Source: JASFYU01 sp045046905 (GTDB taxonomy: Bacteria; Bacteroidota; Bacteroidia; Flavobacteriales; Flavobacteriaceae). From it: DNA of 19,802 nucleotides. The notes under the pieces are model-generated. The model did no database searches and was not told the origin of the DNA. It saw only the letters and a list, made by a program, of their open reading frames with translations. The translations under genes were made by a program, and so were the position numbers. Position 1 is the first letter of the stretch, and each line of letters opens with the position of its first letter. The stretch is from positions 1 to 19,802 of the forward strand of contig JASFYU010000198.1 of assembly GCA_045046905.1 (NCBI GenBank). Direction: 5' to 3'. Shown here piece by piece: positions 8,869 to 15,394 of the stretch.

Positions 8869-10167
8869 TCAATTTTCAAGTACTTCTCGCATGGCCTTTG
8901 CCTTCAATAGGCATTCTTCGTATTCTTTTTCTGGTACCGCCTTGGCTGTAATGGCACTTCCTACGGCATAGGACACATATTTTTTCGAAGCGTTATACAG
9001 AATACTTCGGATAATTACATTAAAATCAAAATTGTTCTCTGGTGTAAAATAACCCACAGCACCACTATACAGTCCTCTTTTAAAGGACTCTAGTTCCTCG
9101 ATAATCTTCATTGCTGATACCTTTGGCGCCCCGGTCATACTGCCCATAGGAAAGGTGTCACGTATGATTTCAACAGGATTTTTATTCTTGGGCACTTCTG
9201 AGCTTATGGTTGATATCATTTGATGTAGCTGTTCAAAGGCGTACACTTCGCAAAGTTCCTCTACCGTGACGCTTCCTTTCAATGCGCTCTTAGAAAGGTC
9301 ATTTCGCACCAAATCAACAATCATAATGTTTTCTGCCCGCTCTTTGATGTCTTGCTTGAGCGCAGTACGCAATGCCATATCCTCATTGGCATCCAAAGAT
9401 CGTTTTGCCGTACCTTTAATCGGTTGTGAGATAACTTTGTTAGCCAACTTTTTTATATAGCGTTCAGGGCTTGCCGATAATAGGTATTTGTCATTAAGCT
9501 TCAAAAAGGTGGCAAATGGGGCCTTGGAGATACTATTTAGTTTTTTATAGGTTCGCAAGGGATTGATCTCGGTATTCTCGGCATAAAATTCTTGACAAAA
9601 ATTGGCCTCATAAATATCACCCCGATGTATATGCTGCAACATGCGGTCAATTCTACTAAAATACTCATCTTTAAAGATGCGCAGTTTTATTCTGATATCA
9701 CTAGTGGGTTGATTGTCTTCATCAGTTATGCAAACGGCCTCAGAGATAGCTTTAAAATCTTCTTGGATCTCATCATCAACCATATTCAGATATATAAAAT
9801 CAACGGTATTCTCTCGTATTCGGATGATTTTTTTCGGTTGGAAAAAATAGAAGTCAGGAAAATGTAGGCCGTCAAAATTGTTCGACTCAAGCGCTTCTAT
9901 ATCATTTTTTAAATCGTAGGAAAGATAGCCGAATAACCAATCTTTGGTTTCTAATTGGTATTCTTTCAAAACATCAAAGGCATTGTGAGCATCGGTAACA
10001 ATTGAGGTCAGCCCATCTACAGCAATTAGAGTATCGAAAGAGCCATACTTGTCATTATGCTTATTGCTGTCTAACCATACGACCTCGTCATATTGTTGTG
10101 CCCAGCCCAATAGGGCATCTTTGAATTGTTGAATTTCGGAAATCGCAAAAGAAACTGTTTTCCGCAA
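8869..10167 (-). CDS. pabB: Aminodeoxychorismate synthase component I
   Basis: A 432-residue chorismate-binding enzyme. The C-terminal catalytic domain has HRGDIYEANFCQEF (181-194), the PIKGT motif (249-253), DLVRNDLSK (285-293), MGSMTGAPK (341-349) and a final block SGAVGYF (368-374). Lys251 in PIKGT separates PabB from anthranilate synthase TrpE, which has alanine there. The product would therefore be 4-amino-4-deoxychorismate for folate synthesis, with ammonia from a PabA subunit that is not in this window. The N-terminal half is divergent, as is usual. The likely start is TTG: the frame upstream closes after two codons and the next ATG is codon 129. The gene begins 11 bases after the reductase stop, so cotranscription is likely. 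pabB and the flavin enzyme have no evident shared pathway. Confidence 0.92.
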   Translation of the reverse strand: MRKTVSFAISEIQQFKDALLGWAQQYDEVVWLDSNKHNDKYGSFDTLIAVDGLTSIVTDAHNAFDVLKEYQLETKDWLFGYLSYDLKNDIEALESNNFDGLHFPDFYFFQPKKIIRIRENTVDFIYLNMVDDEIQEDFKAISEAVCITDEDNQPTSDIRIKLRIFKDEYFSRIDRMLQHIHRGDIYEANFCQEFYAENTEINPLRTYKKLNSISKAPFATFLKLNDKYLLSASPERYIKKLANKVISQPIKGTAKRSLDANEDMALRTALKQDIKERAENIMIVDLVRNDLSKSALKGSVTVEELCEVYAFEQLHQMISTISSEVPKNKNPVEIIRDTFPMGSMTGAPKVSAMKIIEELESFKRGLYSGAVGYFTPENNFDFNVIIRSILYNASKKYVSYAVGSAITAKAVPEKEYEECLLKAKAMREVLEN

Positions 10168-10178
10168 GTGACACTACT

Positions 10179-10712
10179 TTATAGGGTTTTTAAAAATTCT
10201 TCTAGGGCATTTTGATGTTCTTGTGCAAGATCTTTGTCTGTTATACCCTCTTGTGAATCAAAATTCGCAGCGAAAGAAGGTAGCGAGAAAGTAGCGACAA
10301 TTTCGGCGCCGAAACGAGGGAGAAGTCCTTTAACAACCTCCAAAGCACCTATTCCTCCTCTTTTTCCTGGTGAGGTAGACATCAAAAGGATTTTTTTGTC
10401 GCTCAAAAAACTACGCTCTAAGCGTGACAACCAATCAATAAGGTTTTTAAAATACGCAGAAGGACTACCGTTATGCTCATTGACCGAAATAATGAGTGCA
10501 TCAGCCTTTTGAATAGCGTTCTTAAATTCGACCAATGAATTCGAGTACCCTTTTTCTTTCTCATTATCCTCACTGTACATAGGAAAGAGACAGTTTGCCA
10601 TGTTCATCGTCTGTATTTCGTGATCCAAGGTGAGTGAAACAGTATGTTTTACCAAGGTATAGTTAATCGATGTAGAGGAATTACTTCCTGCAAATGCTAA
10701 TATTGAAGCCAT
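10179..10712 (-). CDS. NADPH-dependent FMN reductase family protein
   Basis: A 177-residue flavodoxin-fold protein of the NADPH-dependent FMN reductase family. The phosphate-binding loop GSNSSTSIN is at 9-17, directly after the first beta strand. EHNGSPSAYFKNLIDWLSR at 79-97 contains the family's NGS...LKN..DWLSR signature. STSPGKRGG at 112-120 is the third flavin-contact loop. There is no signal peptide, so it should be cytoplasmic. Relatives reduce free or bound FMN, quinones, azo dyes or chromate, and the natural substrate cannot be read from sequence. It starts at an ATG, is first in a pair with pabB, and is divergent from the membrane acyltransferase. A -7 element on the minus strand lies about 36 bases upstream of the start. 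Confidence 0.9.
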   Translation of the reverse strand: MASILAFAGSNSSTSINYTLVKHTVSLTLDHEIQTMNMANCLFPMYSEDNEKEKGYSNSLVEFKNAIQKADALIISVNEHNGSPSAYFKNLIDWLSRLERSFLSDKKILLMSTSPGKRGGIGALEVVKGLLPRFGAEIVATFSLPSFAANFDSQEGITDKDLAQEHQNALEEFLKTL

Positions 10713-10747
10713 AAATGGGTTTAAAAGATTCTTTATAGTACGGAAAC

Positions 10748-10755
10748 CAAAAATA
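10748..10755 (-). promoter_or_regulatory. Putative -7 element for the FMN reductase-pabB pair
   Basis: On the minus strand this reads TATTTTTG, an exact match to the Bacteroidota -7 element TAnnTTTG, and would give a leader of about 30 bases. No TTG is seen at the expected -33 distance. It lies 12 bases from the plus-strand promoter on the other side, so the two would compete for space. Confidence 0.4.
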
Positions 10756-10767
10756 CCGCAATTACCC

Positions 10768-10796
10768 TTGACTTGCGAGTATTTTATCTAATTTTG
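10768..10796 (+). promoter_or_regulatory. Bacteroidota-type promoter for the membrane acyltransferase
   Basis: TTG at 10768-10770, an 18-base spacer, then TAATTTTG at 10789-10796. Both elements and the spacing fit the Bacteroidota primary sigma factor consensus (TTG, about 19 bases, TAnnTTTG). The predicted leader is about 45-50 bases before the ATG at 10852. Confidence 0.65.
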
Positions 10797-10851
10797 CAAG
10801 GTAGAATATCTGAATACGCTGTTTTACAAGTATATAGAGATATATTTTTAA

Positions 10852-12039
10852 ATGAAAAACAAGACCAACAGATTATATTTTATTGATGCCATGCGGGCAT
10901 GGGCCATACTCATGATGCTACAAGGGCATTTTGTAGACGGACTGTTGGATACCTCTTTTCGTGATAATACAGACTTTGGATATACGCTTTGGAAATATTT
11001 TAGAGGCATAACCGCTCCTGTATTCTTTACCGTTTCGGGCTTTATTTTCACCTTTTTATTGATTCGTGTTACACCTAAAAAAGGTTTAGACAACCCCAGG
11101 GTTAAAAAAGGGCTCAAACGCGGGCTTCAATTGCTGCTCATTGGGTACTTGCTGCGGCTGAACTTTTTTAGCCTGTTCATTGGTGAAATTTATGACTCAT
11201 TTTACCTAGTAGATGTACTGCACTGTATTGGGCTGTCGATTATAGGCATTATTAGTATTTATCTATTGACCCAAAATCGGAAGAAATTTCTTTTCCCTCT
11301 AGTGTTGTTGAGTAGTACCTGTTTGCTATTCCTTCTTGAACCCATGTATAAGCAATTTAATTTTTCATTGCTACCTACTGCCCTAGCGAATTACCTGACT
11401 AAAACCAATGGCTCGGTATTTACCATTGCGCCATGGTTCGGATACGCCGCTTTTGGTGGGTTCCTGTCCATTTTATTTACCCGCTTCAAGAATTTCAAGT
11501 ATTTGTATCCTGTGGCAATTTCAATATCTATTATTGTTGGATTGGCACTTATTTTTTATTCATCGGACTTCTTTATGGCACTTTCTGGTTTTATGGGAGT
11601 GCAATTGTTCGCCGATATTTATTTTAATAATTACCTATTCATTCGTTTGGGTGATGTGTTTCTTGTCTTTGCCGTTTTTATGCTACTCAAAAATTTCATG
11701 ACCAATAAAACGGTACTTAAAATTGGGCAGAGCACCTTATCTATCTATGTGTTGCATTTTATTATTCTATATGGCAGCTTTACAGGATTAGGGCTGTATG
11801 GGTTTTTTCATCATTCTTTAAGTCCAACCTTAGTAATTATAACCGCCTTGCTATTTATGGGGGTTTGTACCTTTTTGGCCCTTTACTACGAAAAACATAA
11901 GGTGGGTATCAAATTGGCTATTTCGGTTGCTTTCAAATTCGTACGGACAAAAATGGAGCCTTGGTATCTCTTTACGCAAAAACTGTTTAAAACTTCGATT
12001 TCGCGGCTACTTCGAATAACGGGATTGACAAAGAATTAG
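10852..12039 (+). CDS. Membrane acyltransferase (DUF1624/HGSNAT-like)
   Basis: A 395-residue integral membrane protein with about ten hydrophobic segments. The N-terminus YFIDAMRAWAILMMLQGHFVD (9-29) matches the head of the DUF1624/heparan-alpha-glucosaminide N-acetyltransferase group, with His26 as the likely catalytic residue. PVFFTVSGF follows at about 56-64. A late LSIYVLHFIILYGS is typical of this superfamily and of acyltransferase-3 proteins. Such enzymes move an acyl group from the cytoplasmic face to a sugar or glycan outside. The acceptor here is unknown. The C-terminal 50 residues are basic and lie in the cytoplasm or at the membrane surface. The ATG start is preceded by a well-formed promoter. 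The gene stands alone and is convergent with the small genes downstream. An OpgC-like role is a less likely alternative. Confidence 0.85.
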   Translation: MKNKTNRLYFIDAMRAWAILMMLQGHFVDGLLDTSFRDNTDFGYTLWKYFRGITAPVFFTVSGFIFTFLLIRVTPKKGLDNPRVKKGLKRGLQLLLIGYLLRLNFFSLFIGEIYDSFYLVDVLHCIGLSIIGIISIYLLTQNRKKFLFPLVLLSSTCLLFLLEPMYKQFNFSLLPTALANYLTKTNGSVFTIAPWFGYAAFGGFLSILFTRFKNFKYLYPVAISISIIVGLALIFYSSDFFMALSGFMGVQLFADIYFNNYLFIRLGDVFLVFAVFMLLKNFMTNKTVLKIGQSTLSIYVLHFIILYGSFTGLGLYGFFHHSLSPTLVIITALLFMGVCTFLALYYEKHKVGIKLAISVAFKFVRTKMEPWYLFTQKLFKTSISRLLRITGLTKN

Positions 12040-12043
12040 AACT

Positions 12044-12083
12044 GTCTTGTCTAAAAATATGTAAACTTATTTTAGGGCGAGAC
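12044..12083 (+). terminator. Long stem-loop after the acyltransferase gene
   Basis: Bases 12044-12058 and 12069-12083 form a 15-position stem with three G-U pairs (as RNA) and one mismatch around a 10-base loop, four bases after the stop codon. The G-U pairs mean the structure is stronger in the plus-strand transcript than in its complement. There is no T-run after it, so it may act as a 3'-end stabiliser rather than a classical terminator. Confidence 0.45.
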
Positions 12084-12096
12084 ACTCAGTATACCA

Positions 12097-12112
12097 CTAG
12101 TTACAGAACTAG
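12097..12112. repeat. REP-like palindrome CTAGTT-ACAG-AACTAG
   Basis: A perfect 6-bp stem with a 4-base loop, followed on the plus strand by CGGGAGCGGGGG. The sequence resembles dispersed CTAG-type palindromes that I recall from Bacteroidota genomes; that link is from memory, not from a search. Confidence 0.5.
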
Positions 12113-12143
12113 CGGGAGCGGGGGAGAATACCGACCCGTTTAG

Positions 12144-12186
12144 TCAACACTGCATTCATGTTGAGTGGTACCGACCACACGAATGC
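12144..12186. repeat. Compound palindrome
   Basis: Three nested or overlapping inverted repeats occur in 43 bases: TCAACA/TGTTGA (12144-12149 with 12159-12164), GTGGT/ACCAC (12165-12169 with 12174-12178) and GCATTC/GAATGC (12152-12157 with 12181-12186). The second and third can form one two-stem structure that excludes the first. It sits between convergent genes, next to the broken small gene. Confidence 0.5.
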
Positions 12187-12227
12187 TTCTTAGTTATTTA
12201 ACTAGATTTTTAATTCAGATTATTAAT

Positions 12228-12542
12228 TTAATTATGTGATTCAGATTTCGGCAATGGTTCATTTATGAGTTCGGATTTCATTCCGTTTTCGAGCTTATTC
12301 TTCTTTTCTCCTGTTGGATTGTTATTCTCTTTTATATTGCCTTGGGGTTTGCTTGGCTCAGTGTCTTTCTTGGAATCCTTTAATATTTGATATTGCTCCC
12401 AATTATTACAAGCCTGTGGGACTGAAAAAATCGCTGTAATGAGCAGTAAGATAATTGTTGTTATTGCAAATCGATAGTTGGTTTTCTTTTTTCTATGTTC
12501 AATCAAATAGTCAATTCCTTTTGGAAGCAATTTAACTTTCAA
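12228..12542 (-). CDS. Small membrane protein, probably the 3' part of a frameshifted gene
   Basis: I do not recognise a family. The visible frame has a basic N-terminus (LLPKGIDYLIEHRKKK), one membrane segment at about residues 26-44 and a hydrophilic tail of about 60 residues rich in Lys, Glu, Asn and Pro. The only start at 12542 is TTG, which is unconvincing. The same frame stays open upstream to 12614, with coding-like text such as IDNKLFSVRNGTRYPTPANE. Reading on from the 76-codon frame at 12601-12831 needs a +1 shift in the A4 run at 12613-12616, and removing one base there gives a continuous protein of about 200 residues. I therefore think this is the second half of one gene. The broken state may be real decay or a sequencing error. 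It is AT-rich compared with its neighbours. Confidence 0.55.
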   Translation of the reverse strand: MKVKLLPKGIDYLIEHRKKKTNYRFAITTIILLLITAIFSVPQACNNWEQYQILKDSKKDTEPSKPQGNIKENNNPTGEKKNKLENGMKSELINEPLPKSESHN

Positions 12543-12600
12543 AACACATTCATTTGCAGGTGTTGGGTATCTTGTTCCATTACGGACTGAAAATAACTTG

Positions 12601-12831
12601 TTATCTATAAACTTTTAAAAAACCAAGTTCTTCTAATTCAATAAAAAGATTAGTGTTTGATTGTCTGTCGGGAGTGAATTTAGTGTTATTACGTTCTGTT
12701 TTTATATGGTCGTCTGACATTAATTCTATTTTCTTTAAAAAAGGAACAATGTCATAAGGACTTAATCCTGCTTTTTCCTCTACTTCTGAAAGTATTTTGA
12801 TTATGTCATTACCTTTTAATTGATAACGCAT
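12601..12831 (-). CDS. Small hypothetical protein, probably the 5' part of a frameshifted gene
   Basis: A 76-codon frame starting at an ATG (MRYQLKGNDIIKILSEVEEK) and ending ELEELGFLKVYR just after a T6-A4 run. The composition is that of a small helical, soluble domain, and the LEELGFLK ending looks like the third helix and wing start of a winged-helix fold; this is a weak inference. The stop falls 13 bases after the following frame (12228-12542) opens. Deleting one A in the run 12613-12616 would continue the protein into LPKGIDYLIEH and a membrane segment, which suggests an original cytoplasmic domain plus a single membrane anchor. The sequence GGT TTT TTA AAA also contains the heptamer T-TTT-TTA, but a -1 slip there reaches a stop within a few codons. 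No function can be assigned. Confidence 0.55.
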   Translation of the reverse strand: MRYQLKGNDIIKILSEVEEKAGLSPYDIVPFLKKIELMSDDHIKTERNNTKFTPDRQSNTNLFIELEELGFLKVYR

Positions 12832-12954
12832 TTATTTAAAATTGTTATTAAGTCTTTTCGCGTTCTTATCGTGATTTCGCCTATACTTCCGATCGCTAAT
12901 CCAATACTTTATTTTCTAAAAAAACTCAGTCATTCTCTCGGTAATTTAAATTAG

Positions 12955-13092
12955 CTACAACGTTCACTGCTAGGATTCGTGCGAGGTAAAAATTCGTCAG
13001 GATTTCCCGCCACACATCTAAGTTAGTAATAATGCGCTAGATTTTCCATCGAAAAATCCCTCCGCTACCGCTCGTTTGTAACGAGTGGCGGC
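12955..13092. repeat. Palindrome-rich intergenic element upstream of the broken gene
   Basis: The 492-base gap 12832-13323 holds no credible gene; the frames in it begin with non-ATG codons or cover the repeat. Near its left part is a structured block. It has a hairpin GCTACCG-CTCGTT/AACGAG-TGGCGGC (13064-13076 with 13080-13092, two mismatched positions, loop TGT) and a shorter GATTTTC/GAAAAATC hairpin (13040-13058). The block ends on the minus strand with AACGTTGTAGC, about 130 bases before the small gene. I recall very similar blocks from other flavobacterial genomes, usually next to small hypothetical genes. It is not a canonical integron attC site. The rest (13093-13230) is AT-rich with no signal seen. 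Confidence 0.5.
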
Positions 13093-13239
13093 AAACAAGC
13101 CAACCCTATACATACATCACAAATATAGACAATCACTTTACTATTTTCCCTTAAACAAAAAACCACAGCTTTTGCCGTTATTCTTTTTCTTTTTACTCCA
13201 TACCCTTTACTCCATAGGACACTTGTCGCAAATAAACAC

Positions 13240-13282
13240 TTGCGAGGAAATTGTAATGTACAGTTTTCTTGGTGCCTCGCAA
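13240..13282. repeat. Inverted repeat downstream of lpdA
   Basis: TTGCGAGG (13240-13247) and CCTCGCAA (13275-13282) form a perfect 8-bp stem around 27 bases, starting about 40 bases after the lpdA stop on the minus strand. It is a candidate 3'-end structure for the lpdA transcript. The long loop makes this a weak call. Confidence 0.3.
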
Positions 13283-13323
13283 AAGCGAACAAAACAAGAC
13301 TTTGTAGACAACTATCTATTGGG

Positions 13324-14730
13324 TTAAATATGCAATGCCCTGTCTGCAGTTGCCGCCAATGCAGCTTCCTTCACTGCTTCGGCATAGGTAGGGTGGGCAT
13401 GGCTCATACGAGCGATATCCTCGGCCGATGCGCGAAATTCCATTGCCGTAACGGCTTCGGCAATCAGATCGGCACAACGGGCTCCTATCATATGAACCCC
13501 CAATACTTCATCGGTTTTTTTATCGGCCAATATTTTTACAAAGCCATCGATATCCATACTTGCCCGAGCACGACCTAAGGCTCGCATAGGAAACTGACCT
13601 ACTTTATACGCAACTCCGGCTTCTTTCAATTCCTCTTCGGTCTTGCCTACTGCGGCAACTTCAGGCCAGGTATAAACAACTCCAGGAATCAGGTTATAAT
13701 CGATATGAGGTTTTTGTCCTGCCAATTGCTCAGCGACCAAGGTGCCTTCCTCTTCAGCTTTGTGCGCCAACATGGCACCGCGAATAACATCGCCAATCGC
13801 ATATATATTGGAGACATTGGTCTGTAGATGTTCATTTACAGCTATCATGCCACGGTCATCGATTTTTACGCCGGCAGCCTCGGTATTCAGTCCGTCAGTA
13901 TACGGCCTTCGACCTACGGCGACCAAACAGTAATCTCCTGTAAAAACAACTTCTTCTCCTTTTTTGTTTTGGGCCTTAATGACTACCTCATTTCCTTTAC
14001 GTACTACTGAGGTAACTTTATGGGAGAGATTGAATTTCATTTTGCCTTTCTTCAAGGTCTTCATGAGTTCCTTGGAAAGGGCCGCATCCATACCCGGAAT
14101 AATACGATCCAAAAATTCTATTACGGTAACCTCTGCACCTAATCTTTTATATACTTGACCCAGTTCTAGTCCAATGACCCCGCCACCGATAACAATCATA
14201 TGCTTCGGTATTTCTTTCAGTTCAAGTGCTTCGGTAGAGGTAATGATACGCTCTTTATCCAAGCTGATAAAAGGCAAGGTCGAAGGTTTAGAACCCGTGG
14301 CTATAATGATATTCTTTGCTTGAATGGTCTCTGCCGTACCATCATCCTTTTTAATGCTTATATGGGTAGCATCAACAAAGCTGCCCAATCCTTCAAAAAC
14401 ATCAATTTTATTTTTATCCATCAAAAACTGTATCCCTTTGGTGGTCTGATCTACAACACTTTGTTTTCTGCCGATCATTTTTTCCAAATTTACTCTCACC
14501 TCTCCTGGGATCTCGATGCCATGTGCTTCAAAGTGCTTTATGGCGTCTTCATAATGATGCGAAGAATCTAACATTGCCTTTGAAGGAATACAACCTACAT
14601 TGAGACAAGTGCCGCCTAGGGTGCTGTATTTTTCTATTATTGCAGTTTTCATTCCCAATTGTGCACAACGTATTGCTGCAACATACCCTCCAGGACCAGA
14701 GCCAATAATGGCCACATCGTATGAACTCAT
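13324..14730 (-). CDS. lpdA: Dihydrolipoyl dehydrogenase (E3)
   Basis: A 468-residue flavoprotein disulfide reductase of normal length. The N-terminal FAD loop is GSGPGG (10-15). The redox disulfide is C42/C47 in GGTCLNVGCIPSK. The NAD-binding loop is VIGGGVIGLELG, the second FAD contact is YAIGDV, and the C-terminal interface motif HAHPTYAE supplies His446 and Glu451 as the catalytic pair. All key residues are present, so it should be active. It reoxidises dihydrolipoamide in the pyruvate, 2-oxoglutarate and branched-chain dehydrogenase complexes and in the glycine cleavage system. The E1/E2 genes are not in this window, so this is a stand-alone E3 as in many Bacteroidota. It starts at an ATG, 51 bases after the lrp stop, with its own -7 element in that gap. 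Confidence 0.96.
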   Translation of the reverse strand: MSSYDVAIIGSGPGGYVAAIRCAQLGMKTAIIEKYSTLGGTCLNVGCIPSKAMLDSSHHYEDAIKHFEAHGIEIPGEVRVNLEKMIGRKQSVVDQTTKGIQFLMDKNKIDVFEGLGSFVDATHISIKKDDGTAETIQAKNIIIATGSKPSTLPFISLDKERIITSTEALELKEIPKHMIVIGGGVIGLELGQVYKRLGAEVTVIEFLDRIIPGMDAALSKELMKTLKKGKMKFNLSHKVTSVVRKGNEVVIKAQNKKGEEVVFTGDYCLVAVGRRPYTDGLNTEAAGVKIDDRGMIAVNEHLQTNVSNIYAIGDVIRGAMLAHKAEEEGTLVAEQLAGQKPHIDYNLIPGVVYTWPEVAAVGKTEEELKEAGVAYKVGQFPMRALGRARASMDIDGFVKILADKKTDEVLGVHMIGARCADLIAEAVTAMEFRASAEDIARMSHAHPTYAEAVKEAALAATADRALHI

Positions 14731-14757
14731 AAAGTGTTATTTGATAAAATTGAATAA

Positions 14758-14765
14758 CAAAATTA
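14758..14765 (-). promoter_or_regulatory. Putative -7 element for lpdA
   Basis: The minus strand reads TAATTTTG, an exact TAnnTTTG match, 28 bases upstream of the lpdA ATG and inside the lrp-lpdA gap. There is no clear TTG at -33. It suggests that lpdA can be transcribed separately from lrp. Confidence 0.45.
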
Positions 14766-14781
14766 GGGCTATTTTTTGATT

Positions 14782-15240
14782 TTAAAGACTAATAGCTGTG
14801 GTATGCTTTACCTCATTGATTATAAACGAGCTTTGGGTGCTGCCAATATGTTCAATGGCAGTTAGCTTGCTTACCATAAACTCACGATATGCCTGCATGT
14901 CACTGACATATATCTTCAGAAGATAATCATAATCGCCACTAATATGGTAGCATTCAACAACTTCTTTCAATTTAAGGACTTCACGTTCAAACTGCAGTAC
15001 AAAACCTTTTGTATGCTGAGCTAATTTCACATGACATAATACAACAAAGGCCTTGGCCACCTTTCCTTTATCGATTAATGCGACATATTTGGTAATGACA
15101 TTAATCCTTTCTAAGCGTTTGATACGCTCATATACCGCCGTTGTAGAAAGATTTAGATGATTGGCGTATGCTTTGGTTGTTTTCTTGCAATCCTCTTGTA
15201 ATAGGGTTAGGAGTTTTATATCGGTTTGATCCAACTTCAT
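14782..15240 (-). CDS. Lrp/AsnC family transcriptional regulator
   Basis: A 152-residue regulator of standard length. The N-terminal helix-turn-helix (about 4-50) has the family pattern LDQTDIKLLTLLQEDCK and the recognition helix around LSTTAVYERIKRLE (31-44). The C-terminal RAM effector domain (about 65-140) includes ECYHISGDYDYLLKI (96-110), where the GDYD turn lines the amino-acid pocket. Such proteins form dimers or octamers and respond to amino acids. It is divergently transcribed from a Cys/Met-metabolism enzyme with a 154-base gap full of AAATAA/TTATTT repeats, so it most likely controls that enzyme and itself. The ligand may be methionine or a related amino acid; this rests on position only. 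It is a local rather than a global Lrp by context. Confidence 0.93.
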   Translation of the reverse strand: MKLDQTDIKLLTLLQEDCKKTTKAYANHLNLSTTAVYERIKRLERINVITKYVALIDKGKVAKAFVVLCHVKLAQHTKGFVLQFEREVLKLKEVVECYHISGDYDYLLKIYVSDMQAYREFMVSKLTAIEHIGSTQSSFIINEVKHTTAISL

Positions 15241-15267
15241 TATGATGTTTTTTCGTTATAACTCAGT

Positions 15268-15389
15268 AAATAACTATATAAATAATTAATTATTCCTTAA
15301 TTATTCATAAATATAGATTTATTTTCTGTATTGGGTATAGAACATTGATAAATAATCCATTAGGAGTTATTTTTGTAGTGATAAATAAC
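15268..15389. promoter_or_regulatory. Candidate Lrp operator region
   Basis: The gap between lrp and the PLP enzyme contains repeated half-sites: AAATAAC at 15268, AAATAA at 15280 and 15350, GTTATTT at 15366 and AAATAAC at 15383. The last two form a 7-bp inverted repeat with a 10-base spacer that covers the -7 element. A perfect 14-base palindrome, AATAATTAATTATT, lies at 15281-15294. Several phased AT-rich sites are typical of Lrp-family binding. The assignment is inference. Confidence 0.4.
15345..15375 (+). promoter_or_regulatory. Bacteroidota-type promoter for the PLP enzyme
   Basis: TTG at 15345-15347, a 20-base spacer, then TATTTTTG at 15368-15375. This fits the Bacteroidota consensus and gives a short leader before the ATG at 15395. 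The -7 element lies inside a candidate operator. Confidence 0.55.
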
Positions 15390-15394
15390 AATAT

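Noticed and set aside
12613..12622. Programmed -1 frameshift at T-TTT-TTA in the 76-codon gene
   Set aside because: The heptamer is in the right phase, but the -1 frame stops within a few codons. The following frame needs a +1 shift, so the signal does not explain the gene pair.
12955..13092. Integron attC site
   Set aside because: The boundary GTTGTAG/CTACAAC does not fit the GTTRRRY/RYYYAAC core, there is no paired L-box arrangement, and no integron integrase gene is in the window.
13065..13292. A 75-codon minus-strand frame and two plus-strand frames between the small genes and lpdA
   Set aside because: They overlap the palindromic element and each other, the minus-strand frame begins with TTG, and the text is not protein-like. 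They are most likely by-products of the repeat.
15241..15394. SAM or other methionine riboswitch before the PLP enzyme
   Set aside because: The gap is only 154 bases, very AT-rich, without conserved helices, and the predicted leader is too short for a riboswitch.
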